Assembly (NCBI GenBank): GCA_963777165.1
Contig: CAVZPO010000023.1
Span: 682,001 to 746,000, forward strand
Direction: 5' to 3'
From: DYJB01 sp963777165
GTDB taxonomy: Bacteria > Chloroflexota > Anaerolineae > Anaerolineales > E44-bin32
DNA: 64,000 bases
The notes under the pieces are model-generated. The model made no database searches. It was not told the DNA's origin and worked only from the letters and a program-made list of their open reading frames with translations. Of this stretch, positions 1 through 9,064 are shown piece after piece; position 1 is the first letter of the stretch; each line of letters opens with the position of its first letter. A program made the translations under genes and the position numbers.

Positions 1-1016
1 TGAGCTGCGCACACCCTTCGAGCCGCCGACGATCACCGACGACGCCGTGGACCAGGTGGTGGAAGAACTGCGTCAACGGCGGGCGATCATCGAGCCCGTC
101 CAGCGAGCGGCGATCGATTCGGACGTGGTCGTCCTCGACGTTTCGGGGAAGTTGCACGAGCCGCTCGAGGATGGTCACACGTCGCTCCTGGATGAGAAAG
201 GCGTCTCGGTCCTGGTCGAGGAGCGCACCAACTGGCCGGTGGCGGGCGTCGCCGCCCACCTCCGCGGCCTGAGCGCCGGGGATGAGAAGGATATCGAGCA
301 TACCTTCCCCGCCGACTACGCTACCGAATCACTCCGTGGCCGCCAGGCGACGTTCCATATGCATTGCGTCGAGGTCCGGTCCCGCACGGTCCCTGAGCTC
401 ACCGATGACCAGGCGCGGGAGATGGGGACCTTCACCGACTTGATGGACCTGAAGCTCAAGGTCCGCCAGGAGCTGCTTGAGCAGGCCGTCACGCGAGGCG
501 GAAGGCGGCTACGCGCAGAAGGCGATCGACGCGCTGGTGGCCGCCGGAACATACCACTATCCCCCGATCATGGTCCACGATGAGCTCGACCAGCTCCTGC
601 GGGACCTCGATCGCCGGCTTCAGGGCCAGCGTCTGACCTTGGCGGACTACCTGAAGATCGAGAAGAAGACGGAAGACGACCTGCGCAAAGAGCTCGAGCC
701 GCGCGCCACCGAGCGCGTCAAGCGCGCGCTGGCGCTGGGCAAGCTGGCAGAAGCCGAAGGCCTCGAGGTCGACGAGACCGAGGTCGATGGCGAGCTTGAG
801 CGCTTGACCGTGGCACTGCACGCCACCAAGGAAACGCTGCGTAAGGCAATCGACAACCCGGCCGGGCGCCGGACGCTGGCGCTCGACCTGTTGACTGACA
901 AGGCCATTCGCCGCCTGGTCGCGATCGCGCGCGGCGATGGCGATTCGCCTATTCCACCGGCGGCACAGGACTTGCAGCCCGGCGACTTGCCGGCCGCCGA
1001 CCAGCCTCAGGAGTGA
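1..1016 (+). CDS. tig: Trigger factor, 5' truncated by window edge, one internal frame break
   Basis: Ribosome-associated chaperone and peptidyl-prolyl isomerase. Coding runs from base 2 (frame 2), so the ribosome-binding N-terminal domain lies outside the window. What remains is the FKBP-like PPIase domain (conserved stretch VAGVAAHLRGLSAGDEK, then TFPADY and ATFHMHCVEV) followed by the helical C-terminal chaperone domain, ending with TGA at 1014-1016. Near 491-496 the frame moves from 2 to 3: frame 2 gives ELLEQAVTR and frame 3 resumes with REAEGGYAQKAIDALV, as expected for this family. Loss of one GC from a CGCGCG run would explain it, so a consensus error is more likely than a real mutation. 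It lies directly upstream of clpP and clpX, the classic tig-clpP-clpX order. Confidence 0.9.
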
Positions 1017-1038
1017 AACATGCTCTCTCAGAATCCCC

Positions 1039-1653
1039 ATGGCACTCATCCCGATGGTGATCGAAAGCTCCGGACGCGGCGAGCGGGCATACGACATCTA
1101 CTCGCTGCTCCTCAAGGAACGCATCATCTTCCTCGGTTCGGTCATCAACGACCAGGTCTCGAACTTGATGGTCGCCCAGCTGCTGTATCTGGACAATGAG
1201 GACTCGGAGCGGCCGATCCACATGTACATCAACTCGCCGGGCGGCGCGATCTACGCCGGCCTGGCGATCTATGACACGATGCAGCAGACGCGTGCCCCGA
1301 TCTCGACCGTCGCCGTCGGGGTGACGGCCTCGTTCGGCACGGTGCTGCTCACGGCCGGGACCAAAGGCATGCGCTACGCCCTGCCCCATGCCACCATCCA
1401 CCTGCACCAGCCCCTGGGCGGCGCCCAGGGCCAGGCAACCGACATCGAGATCCAGGCCAAAGAGATCTTGCGTCTGCGAGAGGAATTGAATACGATTCTC
1501 ATCAAGCACACGGGGCAGACGCTCGAGGTCATCGAACGGGACACCGAGCGCGACTTCTACATGGACGGCGAGGCTGCCAAGGTGTACGGGATCGTCGACC
1601 ACGTGCTCTATCCGGGCGACGACGTGGCGTCGAAGACCAAGAAAGGCGGGTAG
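1039..1653 (+). CDS. clpP: ATP-dependent Clp protease proteolytic subunit
   Basis: 204-aa serine peptidase that forms the tetradecameric chamber fed by ClpX. The triad is visible: Ser98 in TASFG, His123 in HLHQPLGG and Asp172 in ERDTERD, with the INSPGG oxyanion-strand motif before it. The start ATG at 1039 gives MALIPMVIES, which matches the short N-terminus of mature ClpP; an ATG at 1020 is out of frame. Residues around the serine (GVTASFGTVLL) differ from the common GxAASMGAxLL, but the catalytic serine stays. It is 22 nt after tig and 3 nt before clpX, so probably one transcript. Confidence 0.96.
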   Translation: MALIPMVIESSGRGERAYDIYSLLLKERIIFLGSVINDQVSNLMVAQLLYLDNEDSERPIHMYINSPGGAIYAGLAIYDTMQQTRAPISTVAVGVTASFGTVLLTAGTKGMRYALPHATIHLHQPLGGAQGQATDIEIQAKEILRLREELNTILIKHTGQTLEVIERDTERDFYMDGEAAKVYGIVDHVLYPGDDVASKTKKGG

Positions 1654-1656
1654 CCC

Positions 1657-2964
1657 ATGACGCGGAAGGACCCGGCCGCTCCCGACGAGCGCCGGTGCTC
1701 GTTCTGCAATCGTGGCGAGGCCGAGGTCCAGCGGCTGATCACCGGGCCTGAGGCCGTCAATATCTGCAATGAGTGCGTCGAGCTGTGCCGGGACATCCTC
1801 GAAGGTGATGTCCCGCGGGCCGGCCAGCCGCCTCTGGCGGCGTATGGTCGGCCGACGCTGGCCCCCCACCAGATCTTCGCCAAGCTCGAGGAGTACGTCG
1901 TCGGCCAGGAGGATGCCAAACGCGTCCTGTCAGTGGCTGTCTACAACCACTACAAGCGCATCCTCAGCCGCGGCACGGCGGACGTCGAGCTCGACAAGAG
2001 CAACATCCTGCTGCTCGGCCCCACCGGATGCGGCAAGACGCTGCTGGCCCAGACGCTCGCCCGGAGCCTGGATGTCCCGTTCTGCATCGCCGACGCCACG
2101 GCCCTGACCGAGGCGGGTTATGTCGGCGAGGACGTCGAGAACATCCTGCTGCGACTGTTGCAGGCGGCGGATTTCAACATCCCGCGCGCCGAGCGCGGCA
2201 TCGTCTACATCGACGAGCTCGATAAGACGGCACGCAAGACGGGCGACAACCCCAGCATCACCCGCGACGTGTCCGGCGAAGGGGTCCAGCAGGCACTGCT
2301 CAAGATCATCGAGGGCGCCGTCGTCAACGTGCCTCCGCAAGGCGGCCGCAAACACCCGCAGCAGGAGTTCATCCAGGTCAATACCGCCGATATCCTGTTC
2401 GTGTGCGGCGGGACGTTCGACAGCCTGGCGGAGATCGTCGCCGAACGTGTCGGCCGCCGGGGGCGGCTCGGCTTCCCCGGGACGCGGGTCGAAGAGGAAG
2501 CGCGCAAGCTCAACGACAACGAGCTGCTGCGCCTGGTGACGCCGGATGACCTGATGCGCTACGGCATGATCCCCGAGCTCGTCGGCCGGCTGCCGGTGAC
2601 CGTGTGCGTCGACCCGCTCGACACGGACGCTCTGCGCGCCATCCTCACCCGGCCGCGCAACGCACTCGTGCGCCAGTACCAGCGGCTGTTCGAGATGGAC
2701 GACGTCCAGCTCGAGTTCACCCCCTCTGCGCTGGATGCCGCTGCGGCGCTGGCCCTCGAGCGCGAAACCGGCGCCCGCGGGCTGCGTGCCATCATCGAAG
2801 TGGCGCTGCTGCGGGTGATGTACGAAATCCCCTCCCGGCGGGAGGTGCGGCGGGTCGTCGTCGACGACGCCGTCATCCGCGATGGGCGCCAGCCGGTGCT
2901 GCTCGATGCCGAGGGGAACCCCGTTCCGCTGGAACAGCCTCCGGCGCTCTCGGATGCGGCCTGA
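1657..2964 (+). CDS. clpX: ATP-dependent Clp protease ATP-binding subunit ClpX
   Basis: 435-aa AAA+ unfoldase that recognises substrates and threads them into ClpP. An N-terminal C4 zinc-binding domain has Cys14, Cys17, Cys37 and Cys40. Walker A is GPTGCGKT at residues 121-128, Walker B with the following motif is GIVYIDELDK at 181-190, and sensor 2 is in GARGLRAIIE. The ClpP-docking loop appears as GRLGFPG (LGF for the usual IGF). Length is normal. The start follows the clpP stop by 3 nt, consistent with translational coupling. Confidence 0.97.
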   Translation: MTRKDPAAPDERRCSFCNRGEAEVQRLITGPEAVNICNECVELCRDILEGDVPRAGQPPLAAYGRPTLAPHQIFAKLEEYVVGQEDAKRVLSVAVYNHYKRILSRGTADVELDKSNILLLGPTGCGKTLLAQTLARSLDVPFCIADATALTEAGYVGEDVENILLRLLQAADFNIPRAERGIVYIDELDKTARKTGDNPSITRDVSGEGVQQALLKIIEGAVVNVPPQGGRKHPQQEFIQVNTADILFVCGGTFDSLAEIVAERVGRRGRLGFPGTRVEEEARKLNDNELLRLVTPDDLMRYGMIPELVGRLPVTVCVDPLDTDALRAILTRPRNALVRQYQRLFEMDDVQLEFTPSALDAAAALALERETGARGLRAIIEVALLRVMYEIPSRREVRRVVVDDAVIRDGRQPVLLDAEGNPVPLEQPPALSDAA

Positions 2965-3064
2965 GGCCGCACCCCGCCCCACCCATCCGGACTGGTCTCC
3001 TCTGCCGGCCTATCGGATGTGCCCTTCCGCGCCGCACCCATTGATCTCGCCCAAGAGGCAGGCC

Positions 3065-3938
3065 ATGTTGCGAATTGCCACTTTCTCGATCGTCGCCTAC
3101 GACCCGGACGATGAGGCCTGGGGCGTCGCGGTCGCCTCCAAGTTCCCGGCCGTGGGGGCGGTCGTGCCGTGGGCGGAAGCGGCCTCCGGCGCAGTCGCCA
3201 CCCAGTCGCATGCTAACACCAGCTACGGGCCGAACGGGCTGCAGTTGATGCGCCGGGGCCAGTCGGCCGAGCGCGCGCTGAAGTCGCTGCTCGATCAGGA
3301 CCCGAACCAAAGTCAACGCCAGGCCGGCATGGTCGATGCACACGGGCAGCCGGCGACTTTCACCGGTGCGGACTGCCAGCCTTGGGCCGGCGGTCTCACC
3401 GGAAGCCACTTCGCCGCTCAAGGTAATCTTCTGGCCGGACCACAGGTCGTCCAGGCAATGGGCGCCGCGTTCGACGCGGAATCCGGTGACCTCGCACATC
3501 GCCTCCTGGCCGCACTGCTCGCCGGCGACGCGGCAGGTGGCGATCGACGCGGCCGACAGAGCGCCGCTCTGTCTGGTCGTTCGGGCGCAGGCCGGGTACG
3601 GCGGGTTCAACGACCGCTGGATCGACTACCGCGTCGATGATGATCCCGCCCCCCTCGAGCGACTCTCCGAGCTGCTCAAGCTCCATCTCCTGTACTTCGG
3701 GAAGAGCGCGGCCGAAGACAAGCTGCCCCTGGAAGGCAAGGTGGCGCGCAGCCTGCTCTCGATCCTCCGCCGACATGCGGGCTTTCTAGGCGAGCCGCAG
3801 GACCGGCTCGACCCATTGGCGCAGCAGGCGCTGCGCGAGTTCATCGGGCGCGAGAACTTCGAGGACCGCACCGATTTCGAAGCGCAGCGCATCGACCGCC
3901 CGGTATTCGAGTTCCTGATGGACCGTTTCGGTGGCTAG
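3065..3938 (+). CDS. DUF1028 family Ntn-hydrolase-like protein, one frame break
   Basis: Matches the DUF1028 family, predicted Ntn-hydrolase-fold proteins of unproven activity. Family landmarks: N-terminal MLRIATFSIVAYDP, GVAVASKFPAVGAVVPWA, TQSHANTSYGPNGL, GDRRGRQSAAL and GYGGFNDRWIDYRVDD. The reading frame shifts from 2 to 3 around 3570-3574, between GRQSAAL and LVVRAQAGYGG; removing one base restores a 290-aa protein. Start ATG at 3065 begins exactly at the conserved N-terminus. It follows clpX by 100 nt. The C-terminal ~100 residues after the DUF1028 core are helical with no motif I recognise. Confidence 0.8.
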
Positions 3939-3989
3939 ACCGACTTTCACTCTGCGCGATCCTTCGTCGGCGCCTTCCTTGGAGCATGG

Positions 3990-4784
3990 GTGATCGACCT
4001 GCATGCGATCCGCGCCGTGATCAGCGACATCGACGGTGTGCTGTGGCGTGGGGAAACAGCGCTGCCGGGCGTGGCCGAGTTCTTCGGCGCACTGCGGCGG
4101 CGACAGATCCCCTTCGTGCTGGCGACCAACAATGCCACGGCCACCTTCCCCCAGATCGCCCGCCGGTTGAAGACCCTCGGCCTCGATCTGCGGAAGGAAG
4201 AGGCTCTGACCTCGGCCAATGCGGCAGCCTCCTTCCTCCGACACCAGTTGCCCGCCGGTGCCGCCGTGCTCGCTGTCGGCGAGGAAGGCTTGACGACGGC
4301 GCTTAGCCAGGCCGGCTTCCGCCTTGTGCAGCACGCCGCAGGCGCTCAGGCCGTCGTCGCCGGCCTGGATCGGCACGTCACCTGGCAGAAACTCACGGAA
4401 GCCGCGCTGGCCATCCAGGCCGGGGTTATGTTCGTCGCCACCAATCAGGACCCGACGTTCCCCAGCGAACGCGGGCTGGTTCCCGGCGCGGGCGCCCTGA
4501 TTGCCGCCCTCGAGACGGCCACGGGCTGTCGTCCGCTGCTGATCGGCAAGCCCGAGCCGCTGCTCTTCCTCGAGGCCCTCGAGGTGCTGCAGGCACCGGC
4601 ACAGGCGACGCTGGTCCTGGGCGATCGGATCGAGACCGATATCCTCGGCGGCCAGCGCGCCGGCATGCCCACGGGGCTTGTTCTGACAGGGGTCACGACG
4701 CGCGAAATCCTGGCCGCCAGCCCGCACCAACCTGACTGGGTCTTCGAGGACCTGCCGGCGGTCCATCGAGCGATGCTGGATTGA
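3990..4784 (+). CDS. HAD-superfamily hydrolase, NagD/p-nitrophenylphosphatase-like (subfamily IIA)
   Basis: 264-aa HAD phosphatase. Motif I is SDIDGVLWRGETALPG, with the nucleophile and acid/base aspartates in DID; motif II lies in VLATNNAT; motif III/IV is in LIGKPEPLLF and LVLGDRIETDILGGQRAGM. The layout with a C2 cap between motifs II and III and the L-x-TNN signature places it in subfamily IIA (sugar-phosphate or nucleotide phosphatases). The natural substrate cannot be told from sequence. It uses a GTG start at 3990. It precedes rlmN by 10 nt and is probably co-transcribed with it. Confidence 0.88.
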   Translation: MIDLHAIRAVISDIDGVLWRGETALPGVAEFFGALRRRQIPFVLATNNATATFPQIARRLKTLGLDLRKEEALTSANAAASFLRHQLPAGAAVLAVGEEGLTTALSQAGFRLVQHAAGAQAVVAGLDRHVTWQKLTEAALAIQAGVMFVATNQDPTFPSERGLVPGAGALIAALETATGCRPLLIGKPEPLLFLEALEVLQAPAQATLVLGDRIETDILGGQRAGMPTGLVLTGVTTREILAASPHQPDWVFEDLPAVHRAMLD

Positions 4785-4794
4785 CGAGGCAAGC

Positions 4795-5859
4795 GTGCCA
4801 CGTCGCTTGATCTACGACCTGACCCTCCCAGAGCTGACCGCGCTGCTTCACGAGTGGGGCGAACCGGGCTACCGCGCCCGACAGGTGTGGAAGCACGTGT
4901 ACGCGCGCCTGGCGCCCAATCCCCAGGCCATGTCGGACGTTCCTCGCCCGCTGCGCGAACGCCTCACCGAAGCGCTCGACTTCGAGGGCCTGCGGCCGCT
5001 CGCTGAAGCGGCCTCGGCGGACGGTGGCACGAGCAAGACCCTTTTCTCACTCGAAGACGGCGAACGGGTTGAGGCCGTGCTGATGCGCTACGAGAGGCGC
5101 CGCACGATCTGCATCTCCACGCAGGTTGGCTGCGCCATGGGGTGTGTGTTCTGCGCCACCGGCCAGATGGGGTATCAGCGCAACCTGACAGCCGGGGAGA
5201 TCGTGGCTCAGGTGATGACCTATGCGCGCCGCCTTCAAACGACGGGTGAGCGCCTGACCAACATCGTCGTCATGGGCATGGGCGAGCCGTTCCACAACTA
5301 CGAAGGGACGATGGCGGCGCTGGATCGCCTGAACGACCCCGAAGGGTTCGGTTTTGGGGAACGGCGGATGACGATCTCAACCGTCGGGCTGATCCCGGGG
5401 ATCGACCGCTTCGCCGCGGAGAAGCGGCAGGTCAATCTGGCGGTCTCGCTGCACGCCGCCACCGACGAACTGCGCTCAAGCTTGCTGCCCATCAACCGGC
5501 GCTATCCTCTCGAGCCCCTGTTCGACGCTTGCCGTCGGTACGTCCAGTCCACGCACCGGCGGATCACCTTCGAGTGGGCGTTGATCGAGGGCGTCAATGA
5601 CGGCGACGACCAGTCGATCGCTCTGGCCGCCCTGGCGCAGGGATTGCTGTGCCACGTGAACCTGATTCCCCTAAACCCGACCCAGGGCTACACGGGCGGC
5701 GCCACATCCCGCGATCGAGCCCAGGCGTTCCGCCTGGCACTGGAATCACACGGAATCCCTGCCACAGTTCGCATGCGTCGCGGGATCGACATCCAGGCCG
5801 GCTGCGGGCAATTGGCGACCAGCCAGGCAGAGAATCGCAACGAGGTTCCCCGAGACTAG
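4795..5859 (+). CDS. rlmN: Dual-specificity 23S rRNA A2503 / tRNA A37 C2-methyltransferase RlmN
   Basis: 354-aa radical SAM enzyme that methylates C2 of A2503 in 23S rRNA and A37 in some tRNAs. The 4Fe-4S cluster site is C-x3-C-x2-C at Cys113, Cys117 and Cys120 (QVGCAMGCVFCATGQMG). The downstream MGMGEPFHNYEG is the GGE-type SAM motif, and Cys337 in the C-terminal QAGCGQLA is the methyl-carrying cysteine of the family. Start is GTG at 4795, giving an N-terminus of normal length. It is the last gene of the plus-strand run; the 200 nt to the next gene end hold nothing I recognise. Confidence 0.96.
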   Translation: MPRRLIYDLTLPELTALLHEWGEPGYRARQVWKHVYARLAPNPQAMSDVPRPLRERLTEALDFEGLRPLAEAASADGGTSKTLFSLEDGERVEAVLMRYERRRTICISTQVGCAMGCVFCATGQMGYQRNLTAGEIVAQVMTYARRLQTTGERLTNIVVMGMGEPFHNYEGTMAALDRLNDPEGFGFGERRMTISTVGLIPGIDRFAAEKRQVNLAVSLHAATDELRSSLLPINRRYPLEPLFDACRRYVQSTHRRITFEWALIEGVNDGDDQSIALAALAQGLLCHVNLIPLNPTQGYTGGATSRDRAQAFRLALESHGIPATVRMRRGIDIQAGCGQLATSQAENRNEVPRD

Positions 5860-6060
5860 CGGAGCACCTGGATTTCGCGCACCGTGAGGTATGGCCCGCC
5901 CCATTCCAAGGGACCGCAAGCTCACTCCTCCACAGCCGAACACATCTTCCCATCCCCGGGACTCACCGCAGGTGGGCGAGAGAAACCGCGAGTTCGACAG
6001 CGTGAGGCAGGCGAGTGGTTCGTTGGAGATTGGGAGGCCGTCTGGCAAGTGGAGAGAGGG

Positions 6061-7431
6061 TCAGGCTTTGAACCCAGGCCGGTGCAGCCGATCGGCCTCT
6101 TCCGGGGTCAGCGGCACCGATGCCACGATCCGAGTGCCCTGACCGCGCGCTGAATCGATTCGCATCAGCCCGTTCAGCAGCTCGGCGCGTTCGTGCAGGT
6201 TGATCATCCCCAGGCTGCCGCGCTGCTCGTAGTTGGCCGCCACCTGGGCGACATCGAAACCGGTTCCGTCGTCCTGGATCTCCAGCGTCAGGAGGTCGCC
6301 GGACTTCTTCAACCGCACCCAGATATGGGTCGCCTTGGCATGCTTGCGGGCGTTGGTGACCGCTTCCTCGGCGATGTAGAACAAGACGCCCTGCTTGCCG
6401 ATCTCGAGATCGTCCACTGCGCCGGCGTCGGCCTCCACCAGGACCTGCTGACCGTGCGTGTCGTCCATCTTGCCGGCCAGGTGGCGCAAGGCGGCCACCA
6501 GGCCTTCCGACTCCAGGATCAGCGGCCGCAGGGTGAAGAGCATCTGGCGGATCTCCTTCGTCGTTCGCCGCGCCAGCTCCTCGATCTTGTACAACTCATC
6601 GGCGGCCGCCTTGACGTCCCGCTCCATCAACCGCCGGGCGAAATTGACCCGCATGGCGATCGCCCCAACCGACTGGGTGGGGCCGTCATGCAAATCGCGC
6701 GCCAGCTTCTTGCGCGCCTCTTCCTGCGCCTCGGTCAGATGTTCCTTCTCCTGCTGCAAATCGTGGTACAGCTTGGCGTTCTGCAGCGCAACCAGGGCTT
6801 GCTGAGAGATGGACTCCAGGAGCTCGACGCGATCGGCGGAGAAGAAGGCCGGGTTCGGATGCACAAACAGAAGCAGGCCATAGACCTCGAGCCCGACCAC
6901 CAGGGGAAGGCATACCCCCGACCGACACTGGTGCATGGCGGCGAACTGCTGCAGCTCGGGGTCTTTGCCCGGATCGGCGATCTCGACCAGGTTGCCGCCC
7001 GTCAGCGCGCGCTCGATCGCTCCGCTCTCTCCTCGCAGTCGGACTCGCTGGTCGGACGTCGTCAGCCCGCGGGCTAGCGCGACCTCCAGACATTCGCCGG
7101 AGACCAACAGCAGGACGCTGATCAGCTGTCGGTCCTCAGGGTTCCCGTTGCTGATCGCCGAGGCCGAGACGTCCAGGACGCGTTCGAGGACGCGGTCGTA
7201 GCTCAGGGTGGCATTCAGACTCGCCGTCTGGCGGATGACACTTCGCAGTCGCTCCAGCTCATGTTCGAGCTCGGTCACGCGCGCTTCAGGGCGCGCAGGT
7301 CGTCCACCATTTCCAGACGTCCCGGTGCGTCCCAGGAACCCGAGGAGCGGCAATCCCAGTGCAAGAGCCGCGAGCCCGGCCGGCACGGCGGCGAGGACAT
7401 TGGCGACTTGGGCAACATCGGTAAGGACCAA
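6061..7431 (-). CDS. GAF-domain sensor histidine kinase of the HisKA_3 (NarX/LiaS) class
   Basis: 456 aa. One N-terminal hydrophobic helix (about residues 10-35), a short coiled coil (ARVTELEHELERLRSVIRQ), a GAF domain (about 70-215), a second coiled coil ending in EEARKKLARDLHDGPTQSV, where the histidine of LHDG is the phosphoacceptor, then the HATPase_c domain with an N box EEAVTNARKHAKA, DDGTGFD and GSLGMINLHERAELL. This is the class that pairs with NarL/FixJ regulators, but no response regulator lies in the window, so it is an orphan here. The signal is unknown. It is divergent from rpe with about 220 nt between them. Confidence 0.9.
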   Translation of the reverse strand: MVLTDVAQVANVLAAVPAGLAALALGLPLLGFLGRTGTSGNGGRPARPEARVTELEHELERLRSVIRQTASLNATLSYDRVLERVLDVSASAISNGNPEDRQLISVLLLVSGECLEVALARGLTTSDQRVRLRGESGAIERALTGGNLVEIADPGKDPELQQFAAMHQCRSGVCLPLVVGLEVYGLLLFVHPNPAFFSADRVELLESISQQALVALQNAKLYHDLQQEKEHLTEAQEEARKKLARDLHDGPTQSVGAIAMRVNFARRLMERDVKAAADELYKIEELARRTTKEIRQMLFTLRPLILESEGLVAALRHLAGKMDDTHGQQVLVEADAGAVDDLEIGKQGVLFYIAEEAVTNARKHAKATHIWVRLKKSGDLLTLEIQDDGTGFDVAQVAANYEQRGSLGMINLHERAELLNGLMRIDSARGQGTRIVASVPLTPEEADRLHRPGFKA

Positions 7432-7616
7432 GGCGTGGGCTCCGGCTCGCTGTCACGGATGGCACGCGTCTCGGCCCCGAGTCAGTTGGGGCCTGGCCTG
7501 CCACCCTCCAGTGAGTGCCTCCAGTATCCTATGGCCTGACCGCAAAACCACCTTACAGCCAGATTACAGCCCGCGGCGATGTCCGGGACCTCCCCGCCGG
7601 CCGTCGGGGGCACGCC

Positions 7617-7645
7617 TTGTAAAGTCCGCAGCGGAAAGGTATCAT
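7617..7645 (+). promoter_or_regulatory. Sigma-70-type promoter of rpe
   Basis: TTGTAA at 7617-7622 and TATCAT at 7640-7645 with a 17-nt spacer. The -10 ends 6 nt before the ATG at 7652, so transcription would start at or next to the start codon. An AAGGA at 7646-7650 could also act as a ribosome site if transcription starts further upstream. Confidence 0.6.
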
Positions 7646-7651
7646 AAGGAT

Positions 7652-8326
7652 ATGGCGCAACCGGTTCTGCTTTCCCCTTCGATCCTGTCGGCGGATTTCA
7701 CTCGCCTGGGCGATCAGATCAAGGAAGCGGAACAAGCAGGTGCCGACTGGTTCCACATCGATGTGATGGACGGGCACTTCGTGCCCAACCTGACCATGGG
7801 GCCCTTCATTGTCGAAGCCTGCCGGAGGGCCACCCGCCTCCCGCTGGACGTTCACCTGATGATCGAAGCCCCGGAGCGGTTGCTGAAGCCGTTTGCCGAA
7901 GCCGGCGCCGACTGGCTGACCGTCCATCAGGAGACCTGCCCTCACCTGCACCGAACGTTGGAGTCGATCCGCGGTCTGGGACTTAAGGCAGGGGCGTCCC
8001 TGAACCCGGGCACGCCGTCGAGCACCCTCTCGGAAGTCCTGCCCTTGCTGGACTTGATCCTGATCATGACCGTCGACCCGGGTTTCTCCGGGGGCAAGTA
8101 CATCCCACTGCTGGACAAGATCCGAACGGTCAGTGACTGGCGCAGCGAACAGCGGACGTCCGCCCGGATCGCGGTCGACGGCGGCATCACCCCGAAAACG
8201 GCGCCGGATGTGGTGCAGGCCGGGGCCGACGTGCTGGTCGCCGCCAGCGCTGTGTTCAAACATCCGGAAGGGATCCGAGCGGGGATGGAGAGCTTGCGGG
8301 CCTCGATCCAGCGGATTCCGGCCTGA
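7652..8326 (+). CDS. rpe: Ribulose-phosphate 3-epimerase
   Basis: 224-aa TIM barrel that interconverts D-ribulose 5-phosphate and D-xylulose 5-phosphate in the pentose phosphate pathway. Visible motifs: LLSPSILSADFTRLG at the N-terminus, HIDVMDGHFVPNLTMGP with the first metal and acid residues, DVHLMI, the MTVDPGFSGGKY loop, and VDGGITPKTAPDVVQAGADVLVA with the catalytic aspartate and phosphate-binding glycine region. The start at 7652 is fixed by the promoter and by family length. It converges on rpmB. Confidence 0.96.
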   Translation: MAQPVLLSPSILSADFTRLGDQIKEAEQAGADWFHIDVMDGHFVPNLTMGPFIVEACRRATRLPLDVHLMIEAPERLLKPFAEAGADWLTVHQETCPHLHRTLESIRGLGLKAGASLNPGTPSSTLSEVLPLLDLILIMTVDPGFSGGKYIPLLDKIRTVSDWRSEQRTSARIAVDGGITPKTAPDVVQAGADVLVAASAVFKHPEGIRAGMESLRASIQRIPA

Positions 8327-8335
8327 GAAAGCATC

Positions 8336-8359
8336 TCGGCCGCCCGGGGGGGCGGCCGA
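8336..8359. terminator. Hairpin between convergent rpe and rpmB
   Basis: A perfect 10-bp G+C-rich stem (8336-8345 with 8350-8359) closes a GGGG loop. No T run follows on either strand, so it may be a weak bidirectional terminator or a 3'-end stabiliser of both transcripts. Confidence 0.5.
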
Positions 8360-8398
8360 AAGACGTAACGAGCGTGTGCGCAGTCGCTTGGGCCCTGT

Positions 8399-8578
8399 CT
8401 AAACGCGGGCGAGGCGCTTGATGCACTTGGCGCACAGCGTCCGGTGAACGTGCCGGCCGCCCTCCATCACCCGGACCTTCTGCAGGTTCGGCCGGAAGGT
8501 GCGCCGGGTAGCGCGCATCGAGAAGCTGCGCGACTGACCGAATGTCGTTGTCTTGCCGCAGTGTTCACAACGTGCCAT
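8399..8578 (-). CDS. rpmB: 50S ribosomal protein L28, zinc-binding form
   Basis: 59-aa protein found by translating the minus strand from ATG at 8578 to TAG at 8399. It reads MARCEHCGKTTTFGQSRS, then RRTFRPNLQKVRV and ends HRTLCAKCIKRLARV. Two CxxC pairs (Cys4/Cys7 and Cys49/Cys52) form the zinc ribbon of C+ L28. Length and basic character fit L28. Its place directly opposite Asp23 and fakA matches the rpmB-yloU-yloV grouping of Firmicutes. The upstream AAAGGA gives a ribosome site. Confidence 0.95.
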   Translation of the reverse strand: MARCEHCGKTTTFGQSRSFSMRATRRTFRPNLQKVRVMEGGRHVHRTLCAKCIKRLARV

Positions 8579-8626
8579 TGGAACTCGATCCTTTCAGGAC
8601 GACCTGGGTCTGACAGAGCGGCGATA

Positions 8627-8656
8627 ATCTTACCACAAGAACCCATCGACGATCAA
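8627..8656 (-). promoter_or_regulatory. Promoter of rpmB
   Basis: On the minus strand TTGATC (8656-8651) and TAAGAT (8632-8627) are separated by 18 nt. The predicted start leaves a leader of about 40 nt before the rpmB ATG. The divergent Asp23 gene starts at 8689, so this intergenic region serves both directions. Confidence 0.55.
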
Positions 8657-8688
8657 CGGCAGTTCCCTGCCGCGGAGGCACCGCACCA

Positions 8689-9045
8689 ATGAGCGAAACC
8701 CCACAGCCCCCTGGCCGCGTGGTGATCACCCACAGGGCCATTGCCACCCTGGCCTCGCAGGCCGCCCTGCGGTCTTACGGGGTGGTGGGAATGGCGTCGC
8801 GCAATCTGGTCGACGGGATCGTCTACCTGCTCGCCCGCGATCCCCGCCGCGGTGTGGAGATCCGGATGGTCGACGGCCAGGTGTGCATCGAGTTGTACAT
8901 CGTCGTCGAGTACGGCACGCGTGTCTCGTCGGTGGCCGATAGCGTGGCTCACACCGTGCGCTATCAGGTCGAGCGCGCCCTGGGCATGTCGATCCTCTGC
9001 GTCAACATTCACGTTCAAGACCTGCGGGTCAGCAACGTCGACTGA
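8689..9045 (+). CDS. Asp23/Gls24 family envelope-associated protein
   Basis: 118-aa member of the Asp23/Gls24 (YloU) family. Family features are the N-terminal VVITHRAIATLASQAALRSYGVVGM and the C-terminal repeat of valine-rich strands with YQVERALGM and VNIHVQDLRV. Members are small, soluble, often membrane-associated by a partner; YloU co-occurs with the fatty-acid kinase YloV/FakA. That pairing is present here (fakA starts 19 nt later), so a shared role in envelope or lipid homeostasis is likely, but the exact function is unknown. Confidence 0.88.
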   Translation: MSETPQPPGRVVITHRAIATLASQAALRSYGVVGMASRNLVDGIVYLLARDPRRGVEIRMVDGQVCIELYIVVEYGTRVSSVADSVAHTVRYQVERALGMSILCVNIHVQDLRVSNVD

Positions 9046-9064
9046 GGCCAGGCGAGCAACCCAC

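Noticed and set aside
1020..1040. ATG at 1020 as clpP start
   Set aside because: It is out of frame with the ClpP coding sequence; ATG 1039 is in frame and matches the family N-terminus.
5860..6060. Small open frames in the gap after rlmN
   Set aside because: No ribosome site, no conserved sequence, and low-complexity products.
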